The position numbers and the translations under genes are program-made. Under the pieces are notes generated by a model, which was given only the letters and a program-made list of their open reading frames with translations, searched no databases and was not told the origin of the DNA. Positions 1-10,038 of a stretch of 64,000 nucleotides of DNA are shown piece after piece. The stretch comes from Dactylorhiza incarnata (lineage: Eukaryota > Streptophyta > Magnoliopsida > Asparagales > Orchidaceae), in contig JAWHQI010000061.1 of NCBI GenBank assembly GCA_033032865.1, positions 1,116,001 through 1,180,000 of the forward strand, written 5' to 3'. The first letter of the stretch is position 1. Each line of letters begins with the position of its first letter.

Positions 1-783
1 GAGTCCTTCTTCCTTTTCTTCGAGGTCGAGAACCTCAGCAGAAAACTTCGGCGCAAGTCCTCGAATGCGTAGATCGATCCTGCTGGGAGTTGATGGAACC
101 ACTCCCGGGCCTTTTCCTTGAGAGTGATGGCGAAGAGCCGACACTTAAAAGCATCAGACATTGGCCTGATGGAGACCGAGTCTTCGAATGACTGCAGATG
201 CTGGATAGGGTCATCCCTACCGTTGTAGTATACCCTGTCCCACTCTCCGAACCCCACCTGGACGGGTGCGGACAACACCAACTCGCACAAGGGACTTCCC
301 CCTCCTGTTATCCTGTCTGGTTCTGCTCGCCCCCCAAGCTCCCTCGTCAGACTTGAGCTCGCTGGGACAGCGCTCGCGAGGATGGCGCTCGCCTGCACCA
401 CCCCCACCATCGTGGAATCCTCCTGGCGCGCATCTGTCTGCGCCGCACTTGCCTGCACCACGCTCGCCGGCGCCGCACTCGCTGGAGTGGCGAACAACAC
501 TCGCCCCTCTAGGTCCTGTCCAGATCCCATGGCCACTTCTTTTCCAGCCCTCCCCCCTGGGGGCGTTCTCGCCGATCGCTGCTGGGGGAGGGGTCACCTG
601 GGGCGCTGGGGTCGCGATCTCGCTTCGCAGTGCCGCGACCGCGAACCCCAGAGTGTCAAGCATCTCCCTTCTGAAATCGTCGAGCATCCTCGCCATCGCC
701 TCCTGGGGCGCTTCTCTAAACCCCTCGCCCTGATCTTCCTCTCCCGCCATAATCCCTCTCCGGAACTTTCTTGAACCAGCCAC
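1..783 (-). pseudogene. gag fragment of E1
   Basis: Gag start, from an ATG whose first base is at 783, about 20 bases past the primer site. The N-terminal part is low-complexity. Near 300 the reading frame shifts into the conserved gag core, recognisable from DPIQHLQSFED, RLFAITLKEKAREWF and GSIYAFEDLRR, which match the E2 and E3 gag proteins. Gag packages element RNA into cytoplasmic particles. The frame shift means this copy is not intact. The C-terminal half lies beyond the window edge. Confidence 0.8.
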
Positions 784-786
784 GCT

Positions 787-803
787 CCACGCTCACCGCA
801 CCA
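787..803 (-). other. Primer binding site of E1
   Basis: On the minus strand TGGTGCGGTGAGCGTGG starts three bases after the LTR end. It begins with TGG, pairing with the CCA end of a tRNA. The same site follows the 5' LTRs of E3 (identical) and E2 (one base different). I cannot name the tRNA with confidence. Confidence 0.75.
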
Positions 804-1107
804 AGATGTTGAAACCGATTTCTCGATTCCTAAGGAGCTCTGGTCCCCCAACTGAAGTTGAGGGGCGGCTAGCCCTTACTTGTCCCTCGGAAGGAAGGGG
901 CCGAAGACTTAGAACAGTAGACTAAGACCTTAGTCTCGGCAAGGAGGTCCCTCCACTAACCCGGAAGATCGTTGAGCGCTTCCCCTCCCAAGCCAAAGCC
1001 AAGACTAGGGCACCTTGGAGAGCTAGAGAGCACAACCAAGACGTCCTAGGGAGAGAGAGGGCTCAAAGATTCTGAACCGGAATGCTCTCCCAAGGTGCCC
1101 TTTAGGT

Positions 1108-1116
1108 CTATTTATA
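1108..1116 (-). promoter_or_regulatory. TATA box of the E1 LTR
   Basis: TATAAATAG on the minus strand, followed by GGGCACCTTGG. The same TATAAATAGACC/GGGCACCTTGG arrangement occurs in the E2 and E3 LTRs, so this is the likely core promoter for element RNA. Confidence 0.65.
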
Positions 1117-1377
1117 GATTTTAGTTTTGTGACCTGCTAATAGCCAAATCCCGCTGTACGTTTTTACTATCCGCACCCCAGTTTGGTCTGCCCATAGCCA
1201 AATCCCGCTGTTCGGAGGGAATAACCGCAGACCACCGGGGGTTTTTGGTAAAAAAACCGCTCCTGGCGCCAAAGGACCGGCGACCTCGGACCTGGTCGGC
1301 GAGCACGAGGCTCGCCTGAATGGCTAAACACTACCCCGACTTCCCTGGTTCGCTCGCTGCTAATGTCGAGCCACAGG

Positions 1378-2010
1378 GATGCTATCTGCACCCCAGCTTA
1401 ACCGGCTCGCTCGCTGCCAAACTGCACCCCCAAATGACTACTTGCACCCCACACCTGGCCGGCTCGCCCGCTTCCTGGGCCGAGCCCCAGGGTTGCTATC
1501 CGCACACCACTTCCTCTGGCTCGCTCGGTGTCTATGCCGAGCCGCAGGGATGCTATCCGCACCCCCAACCTGTCTGGCTCGCTCGCTGCCAAACTGCACC
1601 CCCAAATGACTACTTGCACCCCACACCTGGCCGGCTCGCCCGCTTCCTGGGCCGAGCCCCAGGGTTGCTATCCGCACACCACTTCCTCTGGCTCGCTCGC
1701 TGTCTATGTCGAGCCGCAGGGATGCTAACCGCACCCCAACCTGTCTGGCTCGCTCGCGACCTGGGCCGAACCCCAAAATTATCTAGTTCACCCGCTTCCA
1801 AACTGCACCCCCAAAATGGCTACTTGCACCCCACACCTGGCCGGCTCGCCCGCTTCCTGGGCCGAGCCCCAGGGTTGCTATCCGCACACCACTTCCTCTG
1901 GCTCGCTCGCTGTCTATGCCGAGCCGCAGGGATGCTATCCGCACCCCAATTTGTCTGGCTCGCTCGCTGCCAAACTGCACCCCCAAAATGGCTATTTGCA
2001 CCCCATATGT
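1378..2010. repeat. GC-rich tandem array, three units of 172-210 bp
   Basis: The phrase GGGTTGCTATCCGCACACC recurs at about 1491, 1663 and 1873, each time inside a longer unit with sub-repeats of the type GGCTCG...CGAGCC that can fold back. The spacing is 172 then 210 bp. Long open frames here on both strands are products of the repeat and not genes. Confidence 0.85.
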
Positions 2011-2100
2011 CTCAAGGTGCTTGGCGAACCTTTGCCTTCCCTAAGTGGCTAATCGCACTCCCAACCTCGGAGTTTGCCTGGCGAACATCAGGGTTGTACA

Positions 2101-2281
2101 CCTATCATAAACTTTCTCCAGATCGATAGACAACATATGCAAATCTTTTTTGTCTTCACCGATAGTTGTTAATGAGTCTCCTCAAGAGATGTATAGCTTC
2201 CATGGGCCAACCAACTTCAAAATTAAAAAAAATGCGCGAAAGAAATAAATGCTAAATAAAAGCTGGAAAATTAAATGCGTG
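2101..2281. other. Unassigned sequence between E1 and E3
   Basis: AT-rich sequence of 181 bases with no recognisable gene. It was continuous with 22195 onward before E3 inserted, because GCGTG at 2277-2281 is duplicated at 22190-22194. Confidence 0.7.
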
Positions 2282-2454
2282 TGTACAACCCCCATATTTT
2301 CTGAGCCGGTGTGACCCGACGTGAGTAGGGTCGTTGTATTACCCGTAATCCGTCGAGACCAAATCGGAAGTTATGGTGACCGAGACGAGCAGGTCGACCT
2401 CTCGGAAGCGACCGAAAACGAGCGAGGCTAAGGAATGACCCGAGGAAGGAAGTA

Positions 2455-3010
2455 GTGGAGCAAGTGGGGGAGGCTCCCCCCACTCTCCCCTTGTAGTGGA
2501 GCAAGTGGGGGAGGCTCCCCCACTCTCCCCTTGTAGTGGAGCAAGTGGGGGAGGCTCCCCCCGCTCTCTCCCCTTGTGGTTAACGAGTGGGGGAGGCTCC
2601 CCCCACTCGCCCCTTGTTGTTGGAGAGTGGGGGAGGCTCTCCCCACTCGCCCCTTGTTGCTGGCGAGTGGGGGAGGCTCCCCCCCCCCCCCCCCACTCGC
2701 CCCTTGTTGCTGGCGAGTTGGGGAGGCTCCCCCCACTCGCCCCTTGTTGCTGGCGAGTGGGGGAGGCTCCCCCAACTCGCCCCTTGTTGCTGGCGAGTGG
2801 GAGACGCTCCCCCTACTCGCCCCTTGTTGCTGGCGAGTGGGGGAAGCTCCCCCCCCCCCCCCCCCCCCCCCCCCACTCGCCCCTTGTTGCTGGCGAGTGG
2901 GGGAAGCTCCCCCCACTCGCCCCTTGAATTTGGCGGGTGGGAGAGGATCACCCCACCCGCCCCTTGAAGCTGGCGAGTGGGGGAGGCTCCCTCCACTCGC
3001 CCCTTGAAGC
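2455..3010. repeat. 40-bp palindromic hairpin array in the E3 LTR
   Basis: About a dozen head-to-tail units of roughly 40 bp. Each unit holds a near-perfect palindrome (GGCGAGTGGGGGAG, one G, then CTCCCCCCACTCGCC) and a spacer around CCTTGTTGCT. Two units have the C arm expanded to runs of 16 C (2679-2694) and 26 C (2849-2874), where normal units have six. A matching array is at 21300-21770 in the other LTR, with one run of 32 C (21604-21635). Confidence 0.9.
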
Positions 3011-3071
3011 TGGGGAATTTGGCTATCCGCAGTCCAATTTTGGCTATTCGCAGTCCATTTTTGGGAAAGTC

Positions 3072-3080
3072 TATAAATAG
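3072..3080 (+). promoter_or_regulatory. TATA box of the E3 5' LTR
   Basis: TATAAATAG preceded by CTATCCGCAGTCC and CTATTCGCAGTCC motifs and followed by GGGCACCTTGG. The equivalent in the 3' LTR is at 21833. Confidence 0.65.
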
Positions 3081-3440
3081 ACCCTCATGGGCACCTTGGG
3101 AAGGGTTGGCCTCTACCCCCTCCCTCGCGTGGTCTTGTGAGCAAGCACCCCCCCCCCCCCCCTCCCTTGTCATCGAAGGTTGACGGTGAGGTGGTTCTTA
3201 GTGCCCTCCAAGGTGCCCAGGCTCAGCATTGGCTTGGGAGGGGAAGTTCCGAGTGAGCTTCCGGGTGTGTGGTGGGACCTCCGCGCTGCAGCTTAAGGGG
3301 TCTGTCTCTAGACTCCAAGGATCATCAAGGGCAAGTCTCTCAGTTCCTAGTGACCGGTCAAGGGTCTTAGCTTAGATCAAGTAAGAGTTAGTCGCATCCC
3401 CCTTTCGAACGCTGAAACCGGGTTACTGGTTTCAACATTC

Positions 3441-3458
3441 TGGTGCGGTGAGCGTGGA
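3441..3458 (+). other. Primer binding site of E3
   Basis: TGGTGCGGTGAGCGTGG three bases after the 5' LTR, identical to the site of E1. It defines the plus orientation of the element. Confidence 0.78.
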
Positions 3459-3492
3459 AGCGGCTAGTTCGGAAAGCTCTGGGCCAGGTCTC

Positions 3493-4378
3493 ATGGCTGG
3501 AAGCGATGAGTTGGGAGAACCACCTCCTACTTGTGAGTATGTGAAGAAAAGCGACTTTGATGAGTTCAGCAAAAGGATCTTGGAGCTCCTGCAGGTCGCA
3601 CCCTCCACTCGCGGAGAGTGCTCGGCAGGAACGCCTCCGTCTAACCAATGGGGGTGGAGAAGTCCTTTCTGCGAGCTGATCATGTCAGCCCCCATTCCAG
3701 ATGGGTTCCGCGAGCCCGCCATGTCCTATTTTGAAGGGAATAGTGATCCTCTCCAGCATCTTCAGTGGTTCGAAGACATGTCCTCGATCAGGCAGATGTT
3801 AGATGCCTTCAAGTGCAGGCTCTTCGCCGTCACGTTCAAGGGAAAGGCGAGGGATTGGTTCCGTCTGCTCCCGGTGGGTACCATCTACAGCTTCGAGGAC
3901 CTACGTCGAGGTTTCTTGTTGAGGTTCTCTACTTCGAAGTAGAGGAGGAAGGAGCATAGAGGAAGAAGGAAGGATGAGATGAAGAGTCAGTGACACCAGG
4001 GACCCCCCGTTGGGCAGGAGCAAGGTTGGAGGTATCAACCGCCAGCCGCCCGTCCAACCTAGAGGCCGCCAGGAGGACCCTCTCGGAGCCAGGGAGGAGG
4101 CCACTTCTAAGGGGGGGGGGAACTTCCAGGGGAGGCAAATATGTTTCAACCCCGCAGGGTGGCAATCGGACCAAAGGCCATTGCAACCCCAGCTCATGCA
4201 TGCCATGGCAATTGGCCGAAAAAGGGGAAATAAGAAGAGGGGTCGTGCAGGGAAGGAAGCAAGGTTGCAGGTATTGTCGTACTGTGACTACCATCAGCAA
4301 AAGGATCACGCGACAGCCACCTGCCCAGAGTTCTTGGAGGAAAGGGAAGGAACAAGAACCCCGACAAAGGGGGGATAA
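3493..4378 (+). pseudogene. gag of E3, with a stop and an internal deletion
   Basis: Starts at ATG 3493 (MAGSDELGEP), 35 bases after the primer site. Residues 50-150 carry the gag core: CELIMSAPIPDGFREP, DPLQHLQWFEDM, RLFAVTFKGKARDWF and SFEDLRR. A TAG at 3940 follows FSTSK, where E2 has a lysine. Downstream, in another frame, AMAIGRKRGNKKRG and the zinc-knuckle-like CDYHQQKDHATATC (about 4200-4350) match the E2 gag C-terminus (CDFHQEEGHATATC). The segment between is shorter than in E2, so there has been a deletion. No pol follows. The protein would assemble element particles if intact. Confidence 0.85.
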
Positions 4379-4458
4379 CTTTACCTGGAAGGACCAAGAA
4401 GAAGTTGAGGAGATGGAGGAAGCGATGAAGAAGATGGCCAAGGAGCATGCGGCCGAGT

Positions 4459-4626
4459 GAAGTGCCCAGGAAGGGCGAGATGTAATGAAGTGCCCAGGAA
4501 GGGAGAGATGTAAGGAAGTGCCCAGGAAGGGCGAGGTGTAATGAAGTGCCCGGGAAGGGCGAGATGTAAGGAAGTGCCCAAGAAGGGCGAGGTGTAATGA
4601 AGTGCCCGGGAGGGGCGTAATGTAAT
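4459..4626. repeat. 28-bp tandem repeat, six units
   Basis: Units of the form GAAGTGCCCAGGAAGGGCGA plus GATGTAAT or GGTGTAAT, spaced exactly 28 bp, start right after the gag remnant. Units differ by one to four bases. The role is unknown. Confidence 0.9.
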
Positions 4627-4689
4627 GAAGCTGTAATAGACTAACTAGGAGTGAAAAAGGGTTCTGGGGTAATACCCCGATCCAAGATC

Positions 4690-5435
4690 CCTGACTAGAG
4701 ACCCTCCGTCGGGCTCGGTCATGCCGGCAGATGGGGGGCTCGTCAGGTCGACTCGCTATTCAACAACTGATTTGGAAGGGCGCTGAGTTCCTCTGTCTCC
4801 AGGCAAGCTGAGCCCCTAGGACGCGGGTGGACACTTCCGCCTCCCATTAGATTGGGAGGGCGTTAGGTTCCCCTGTCTCCAAGTAAGCAAAGCACCTAGG
4901 ACGCGGATGGGTACTCCCGCCTCCAGCTGATTTGGAAGGGCGCTGAGTTCCTCTGCCTCCAGGCAAGCTAAGCCCCTAGGACGCGGGTGGACACTTCCGC
5001 CTCCCATTTGATTGGGAGGGCGTTAGGTTCCCCTGTCTCCAGGTAAGCAAAGCACCTAGGACGCGGATGGGTACTCCCGCCTCCAGCTAATTTGGAAGGG
5101 CGCTGAGTTCCTCTATTTCCAGGCAAGCTGAGCCCCTAAGACGCGGGTGGACACTTCCGCCTCCCATTAGATTGGGAGGGCGTTAGGTTCCCTTGTCTCC
5201 AGGTAAGCAAAGCACCTAGGACGCGGATGGGTACTCCCGCCTTCAGCTGATTTGGAAGGGCGCTGAGTTCCTCTGTCTCCAGGCAAGCTGAGCCCCTAGG
5301 ACACGGGTGGACACTTCCGCCTCCCATTAGATTGGGAGGGCGTTAGGTTCCCCTGTCTCCAGGTAAGCAAAGCACCTAGGACGCAGATGAGTACTCCCGC
5401 CTCTAGCTGATTTGGAAGGGCGTTGAGTTCCTCTG
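4690..5435. repeat. 160-bp tandem array of E3, left part
   Basis: Exact 160-bp period (GATTTGGAAGGGCG at 4769, 4929 and 5089). Each unit is two diverged 80-bp halves. One half carries CTCCAGGTAAGCAAAG, which fits a 5' splice donor. E4 inserted at 5435 within a unit, and the array resumes at 18664. A leader of about 64 bp around CATGCCGGCAG occurs at both outer ends (about 4690 and 19283). Confidence 0.9.
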
Positions 5436-5612
5436 TGTAACATCCCAATTTTAAAAAGGGGGTCTAGTCGGTTCAGTTGAACCCTTGGAGGAAACTAGGC
5501 CGGGTCATAAGGCAATCACGACCCGACCTTCACCACATAGAGGTGGTCATTTAGAGAAATGACTGTTTTAGGTAGCATTGTGCTTCGCCATAACACCGAA
5601 GTGGTATATTAA

Positions 5613-6335
5613 GCATACGTGCTCCGAATCGACTTCCGTTAGTTACATTAGACTCGTATAGTTAACACGAGTGCAACGGAACTCGTTTCGTTTCGATCCG
5701 AGGTCGTTTGGTGAATATGACCATTTTGAGTATAGTAGCGCGTCACGACGATGCAATTCTAGAATATGGAGCATACGTGCTCCGAATCGACTTCCGTCAG
5801 TTACGTTAGACTCGTATAGTTAACACGAGTGCAACGGAACTCGTTTCGTTTCGATCCGAGGTCATTTGGTGAATATGACCATTTTGAGTATAGTAGCGCG
5901 TCACGACGATGCAATTTTAGAATATGGGGCATACGTGCTCCGAATCGACTTCCGTCAATTGCGTTAGACTCGTATGGCCAATACGAGTGCAATAGAACTC
6001 GTTTTATCCAAATCCGAGGTCATTTGGTGAAAGTGACCATTTTGAGTACCGTAGCACATCACGACATGCAACGCCATTTAGTATAGTGAGCATACGTGCT
6101 CCGAATTTACTGCCGTCAGTTGCGTTAGACTTGTATGGTCGTTACAAGTACAACGAGACTCGTTTAGTTGCAATCTGAGGTCGTTTGTGAAAAATGACCA
6201 TTTTGAGTAACGGTGTGCGTCGCCACAACGCCACCTTAAAAAAATTGAGCAAATAAGCTCTGAATTGAATTCTGTCAGTTGCATTAGAATCGTATAGCCG
6301 ATACGAGTGCAACAAAATTTGTTTCGCTCAATTCC
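5613..6335. repeat. 158-bp satellite-like array in the E4 5' LTR
   Basis: Five units begin with GCATACGTGCTCCGAAT or a variant at 5613, 5771, 5929, 6090 and 6249 (steps of 158, 158, 161 and 159 bp). The first units are close in sequence and the last is the most diverged. Each contains ACTCGTATAGTTAACACGAG-like inverted repeats. Confidence 0.9.
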
Positions 6336-6763
6336 GATGTCGTTTAGGCAAGTAAATAAAAATAAATGCTCGTAAAATTATACGAAACCTCGAGATATGT
6401 GAACACTCGATTTAACCCCGTCACTACGATGTTAACTCGACACTCTCTGTGTATTTTTCACATTTAATTTAGTAGTTATTAGTATATATATATATACTTA
6501 TAATAAATATGAAAATATAGATAAATATAAGATTATAAGATATATTGTTTTAATTCCTAACCTAAAAGACCATGGGAGATGAGCTGATCGGAGGGCGGAA
6601 ACGAACGGAGCTCTGGCATGGGAAGAAATCGCGAGCTCCGGCGGATCCGAAACTCGAGCCTCCTCCTGGACGGGATTCCGGGGGAGATTCGTCTTCCATG
6701 CGATGAAGGACACGTCCTCGTCATCAGGGAGCTCGCGAGTGCTCCAGATTGGCCATCCATGGC

Positions 6764-6770
6764 TATAAAG
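6764..6770 (+). promoter_or_regulatory. Candidate TATA box of the E4 LTR
   Basis: TATAAAG in GGCTATAAAGAGGGCTGGG. A second candidate, TATATAAG, lies at 8251-8258. Copies are at 14527 and about 16030 in the 3' LTR. Which one drives transcription cannot be decided here. Confidence 0.4.
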
Positions 6771-7409
6771 AGGGCTGGGTCGGCATCCTCAGGAAAAAAC
6801 ACACAGCTCACGGCAAGCTCTTCTTCCTTCCCCATCTCCCCTCTTCCTCCCTCCCATTGTGAATGCTCTGTTGAAGTAGGGACAACAACTTCAATTTCTT
6901 ACCCTTTGTGGGGAAAATTCCTAACTTAGCTCTTGAGTTATGATGATGTTATGCTATGGGAGAAGGGATTTGGCAAGTTATGCCCTACACCCTCTCCCCC
7001 ATCTTCATCATCCCCTACCTCTCTTCCTCCTATACGTCTTAAATTTTTATGATGCTCTGAATTTAGGGGCACTGATGAAGTTGCGAGCTCATCACTTGTT
7101 AACTGCTTTTACATTTCTTCAAATTTAAAATCACCATTGGAGGGTCTTGAACAACTTCTGATTCCACGTGAAGTTATGTGGCATGACCCATTTAATGGCA
7201 TAATGATATTAAAAACCTGTTTTAATCATGTTCTGGAGACCATAAGTTTTGGAGATTTTGTTTAAATCAGGTTACCAGATTTCTTGGTTTTGAACCCATT
7301 ATTTCGATGTGAGTACATGGTTTTGAGATTTTTGGTTTCATGTTTCCCCATTTGCTATATGTTCATATTTTTATTTGCGAGATTAAGTTGGACTGCAGGT
7401 TTGTTGAAA

Positions 7410-7900
7410 TGGGGCTGCTCCTTTCCTTGTTGGTTTGGGGGCTGCTCCTTGTTGAATTGGACTGTAGGTTGTTGTTTTGGGGCTGTTTCTTATCTTTATT
7501 AGATAGGGGCTGCTTATACACTTCTGGTCTAGGATGGGGGCTGCTTATACATTTCTTAGACTAAATTGGGCTGCTTCTCATATCATTGTTTGGTTGGGCT
7601 ACCTTATTTTCGTGTTTAATCGGAGGGGGCTGCTAGTATTGAACTGCTGCTGTCCTCCTCTTTCAGCGGGGCTGCTGCTGTCCTCCTCTTTCAGCGGGGC
7701 TGCTGCTGTCCTTCTCATTTGATGGGGCTGCTGCTATGTAGATCTGTTGGGGGGGGGGGGGGGGGGGGGACTGCTCTTATAATACCTATTAACTTGGGGC
7801 TGCCCTGTTCTTTCTATGAGGGGCTGCTGTTGCTTGTGTTGCTTGGGGCTGCTCCTTGTTAACTTGGACTGCAGGTTGTTGTTTTAAAATGGGGCTGCCT
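7410..7900. repeat. GGGGCTGCT-rich zone with a G21 tract
   Basis: Irregular repeats of GGGGCTGCT or GGGCTGCT, including a CTGCTGCTGTCCTCCTCTTT unit repeated around 7650-7720. A pure G tract of 21 runs from 7749 to 7769. The same tract in the 3' LTR is 35 G (15512-15546). Confidence 0.85.
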
Positions 7901-8327
7901 TGTTCTCTTTGTTTAAAGGGGAGGGCTTGTGCTGGCAGTCCTCATTACCTGATTTTAGACCCTACTCTTCCTCCTCCCTGGACTCCTGAAACACTAATTA
8001 CAACTCTCTAATTAATGGTTTGCCCTAAACCCCATCTCCCTCCCTCACTCTTTTTCCCCATCTGTGCAAGATTTAATATATATACATATATTTTTTCATG
8101 TGTTCTTACACATACATGCACATAAGACACTATCATGGGGTTTCACTTGAGAAAGTTGGTGTGCCAAATAAGTGACTTTTCCTGCATGGGAGATATCAAG
8201 TGTTATCTATTTGAGCCTCTCCCTCCTCTGATAGTGATGAATAGGCTGAGTATATAAGAGCTATAACTACTTCGGGTGGCTATATTCACTTCAAAAATGC
8301 TTTACACATTTCTTTCTCTCTCCCACT

Positions 8328-8346
8328 CCCCCCCCCCCCCCCCCCC
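8328..8346. repeat. C19 homopolymer in the E4 5' LTR
   Basis: Nineteen C bases after CTCTCCCACT. The corresponding tract in the 3' LTR is 97 C. Confidence 0.95.
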
Positions 8347-9020
8347 TCTCTTGGTCTTTGGAAAAGAAATAAAGATCATCTCTCCCTCACTCGCCTTTCT
8401 CTGTCTGAGCAAACTTTAATATATATATATATATAGTTACATATATTCACATATATATATATGCCCGTACGAGGAGGCTTCACAAGAGATGGTGGATACG
8501 CAAAGGCTCTAGTGCAACCCTTGGATGTTTCATATGCTCCTACTCTCCCTCTAGGAGCTTTACATATGGTGGATGTGCTAATATCTTTCTCTCTCTCTCT
8601 CTCTCTCTCTCGTTCGGGGTCGCCGCTAGGGTTCCTCATTCCCCTCTCGTCCTCTCCTCATTCTGCACGATTTGGCCTTGGATTTATGCTGTGAGCAGAA
8701 AACTGTAAACTGGGAGCAAGGATTCGTAAGGCTTCGCTTGATCTGGGCTTCGTCGGACTTGGGATAGTGCCGACTTCCTTTAGCTCATGGTAAGCCTTCT
8801 TTTCCTTGTTGGTATGGCCTATGAGTCCTCCCCCTTCCTTCAATTTGTGGTTGTTGATCTTTGGGAAATTGGGGTTTGGTGGTTGGTGGCTGCTTGGATT
8901 CTCCTTCCAGGTTTTGTATTAGCTTTTGGAATCATCTTTTATTTGGGAAATTAGGATGGTGTCTATTTGGTTTCTCCATCCAGAATTCAGTATGAGCATT
9001 TGAAATGCTTCCTTGTTGAA

Positions 9021-9210
9021 TTGGGGGCTGCCTTGTGAGCTGATGATGGGGGCTGCTCCTTGTTAGTAGGGGGCTGCCTTGTGAGCTGATGTTGGGGGCT
9101 GCTCCTTGTTGAATTGGGGGCTGCCTTGTGAGCTGATGTTGGGGGCTGCTCCTTGTTAGTAGGGGGCTGCCTTGTGAGCTGATTTTGGGGGCTGCTCCTT
9201 GTTGAGTTAG
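9021..9210. repeat. 47-bp tandem repeat, about four units
   Basis: Units of GGGGGCTGCCTTGTGAGCTG followed by a GGGGGCTGCTCCTTGTT half, ending AGTA or GAATT. The copy in the 3' LTR is at about 16880-17070. Confidence 0.85.
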
Positions 9211-9720
9211 GCTGCAGGTTTGTTTAATTGGGCTGCTCTTTACTTGTTAGCTGAGGCTGTTTGCATTGGGGGCTGCTGACATAAAAACCTGTTGCTGCCA
9301 CTATCAATTAATGTTGGGGGCCTTCCCTGTGAATTGATGGCTGTTGATATGCTTTTGGTAGATGGGCTTTGTTGTTACTACCTCCTTCCCATATTCTCTA
9401 ACATTTCTTCTCTCTCTACCCCTTCACAAATTCTGATGTTGATTAAAGGTGGAAATACTCCCTCTTCTTTTGATGTGGTACCAATACCAATGGAAATGTT
9501 ATATAGGTGACTTGGGTTTGAACACCAAGCATCCATGTGATTGACGGGAGCCTATGGGCCATATGAAGATGGCTCGATTTAATTGCCAGCCGGGTTAAAA
9601 TAGTGTTACCTTCTCGGATGAAGATATGTTAAGCTTATATAGAGTTCGTCTTCTCTCCGCCTACAGGTTGCGGGTGGATATATTGCTGATCTTAAAGGGC
9701 GTCTCTTTTCTTCTCTTATG

Positions 9721-10038
9721 AAATGTTGCCTTCGAGAAAATAATTTCTACGTGAATGCAAATGTTGCCTTCGAGAAATAATTCCTACGGGAATGAAATGT
9801 TGCCTTCGAGAAAATAATTCCTACGGGAATGCAAATGTTGCCTTCGAGAAATAATTCCTACGGGAATGAAATGTTGCCTTCGAGAAAATAATTCCTACGG
9901 GAATACAAATGTTGCCTTCGAGAAATTAATTCCTACGGGAATGAAATGTTGCCTTCGAGAAATAATTCCTACGGGAATGAAATGTTGCCTTCGAGATATA
10001 ATTCCTACGGGGATGAAATGTTGCCTTCGGGAATGTGA
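9721..10038. repeat. 36-38-bp tandem repeat, nine units
   Basis: Units AAATGTTGCCTTCGAGAAA, then TAATTCCTACGGGAATG, with two length forms that partly alternate. The copy in the 3' LTR is 17581-17897. There are no unique spacers, so this is not a CRISPR array. Confidence 0.9.

Larger units (their letters stand above)
1..2100 (-). mobile_element. E1: Tat-like Ty3/gypsy element, 5' part only
   Basis: Minus-strand LTR retrotransposon cut by the left window edge. Read on the minus strand it has a 5' LTR (2100 to 807), a primer site and the start of gag. LTR ends are TGTACAACCC and TTTCAACA in element orientation, the same as in E2 and E3. The gag piece aligns by eye with the gag of E2 (53646-54363), whose pol carries the Tat-type second RNase H. 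The 3' end and its target duplication lie outside the window. The five bases next to the LTR are CCTAT (2101-2105), the expected duplication. Confidence 0.85.
807..2100 (-). repeat. 5' LTR of E1 (1.29 kb)
   Basis: Begins TGTTGAAACC and ends GGGTTGTACA on the plus strand, the reverse complement of TGTACAACCC...GGTTTCAACA. It is much longer than the E2 LTR (684 bp) because of a GC-rich tandem array in the upstream (U3) half. Confidence 0.85.
2282..3437 (+). repeat. 5' LTR of E3 (1156 bp)
   Basis: Begins TGTACAACCC and ends GGTTTCAACA. It contains the palindromic 40-bp array in U3 and the TATA box at 3072. It is longer than the 3' LTR (1063 bp), mainly through copy number and poly-C length in the array. 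Confidence 0.9.

Noticed and set aside
1320..2129. 269-codon open frame over the E1 LTR array
   Set aside because: It follows the tandem repeat, has overlapping open frames on both strands and repeats the same peptide. By-product of a GC-rich array without stops.
2428..3173. Gly/Pro-rich open frames over the E3 LTR array (also 21137-21925)
   Set aside because: They arise from the 40-bp palindrome array and homopolymers. All six frames are partly open and no start context or homology supports a gene.
6618..6929. 103-codon frame conserved in both E4 LTRs
   Set aside because: Conservation is explained by the youth of the LTR pair. Minus-strand frames are equally conserved and no homology is recognised.
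9721..10038. CRISPR-like regular repeats (also the 28-bp and 40-bp arrays)
   Set aside because: Units are contiguous with no unique spacers, and the context is a plant retrotransposon.
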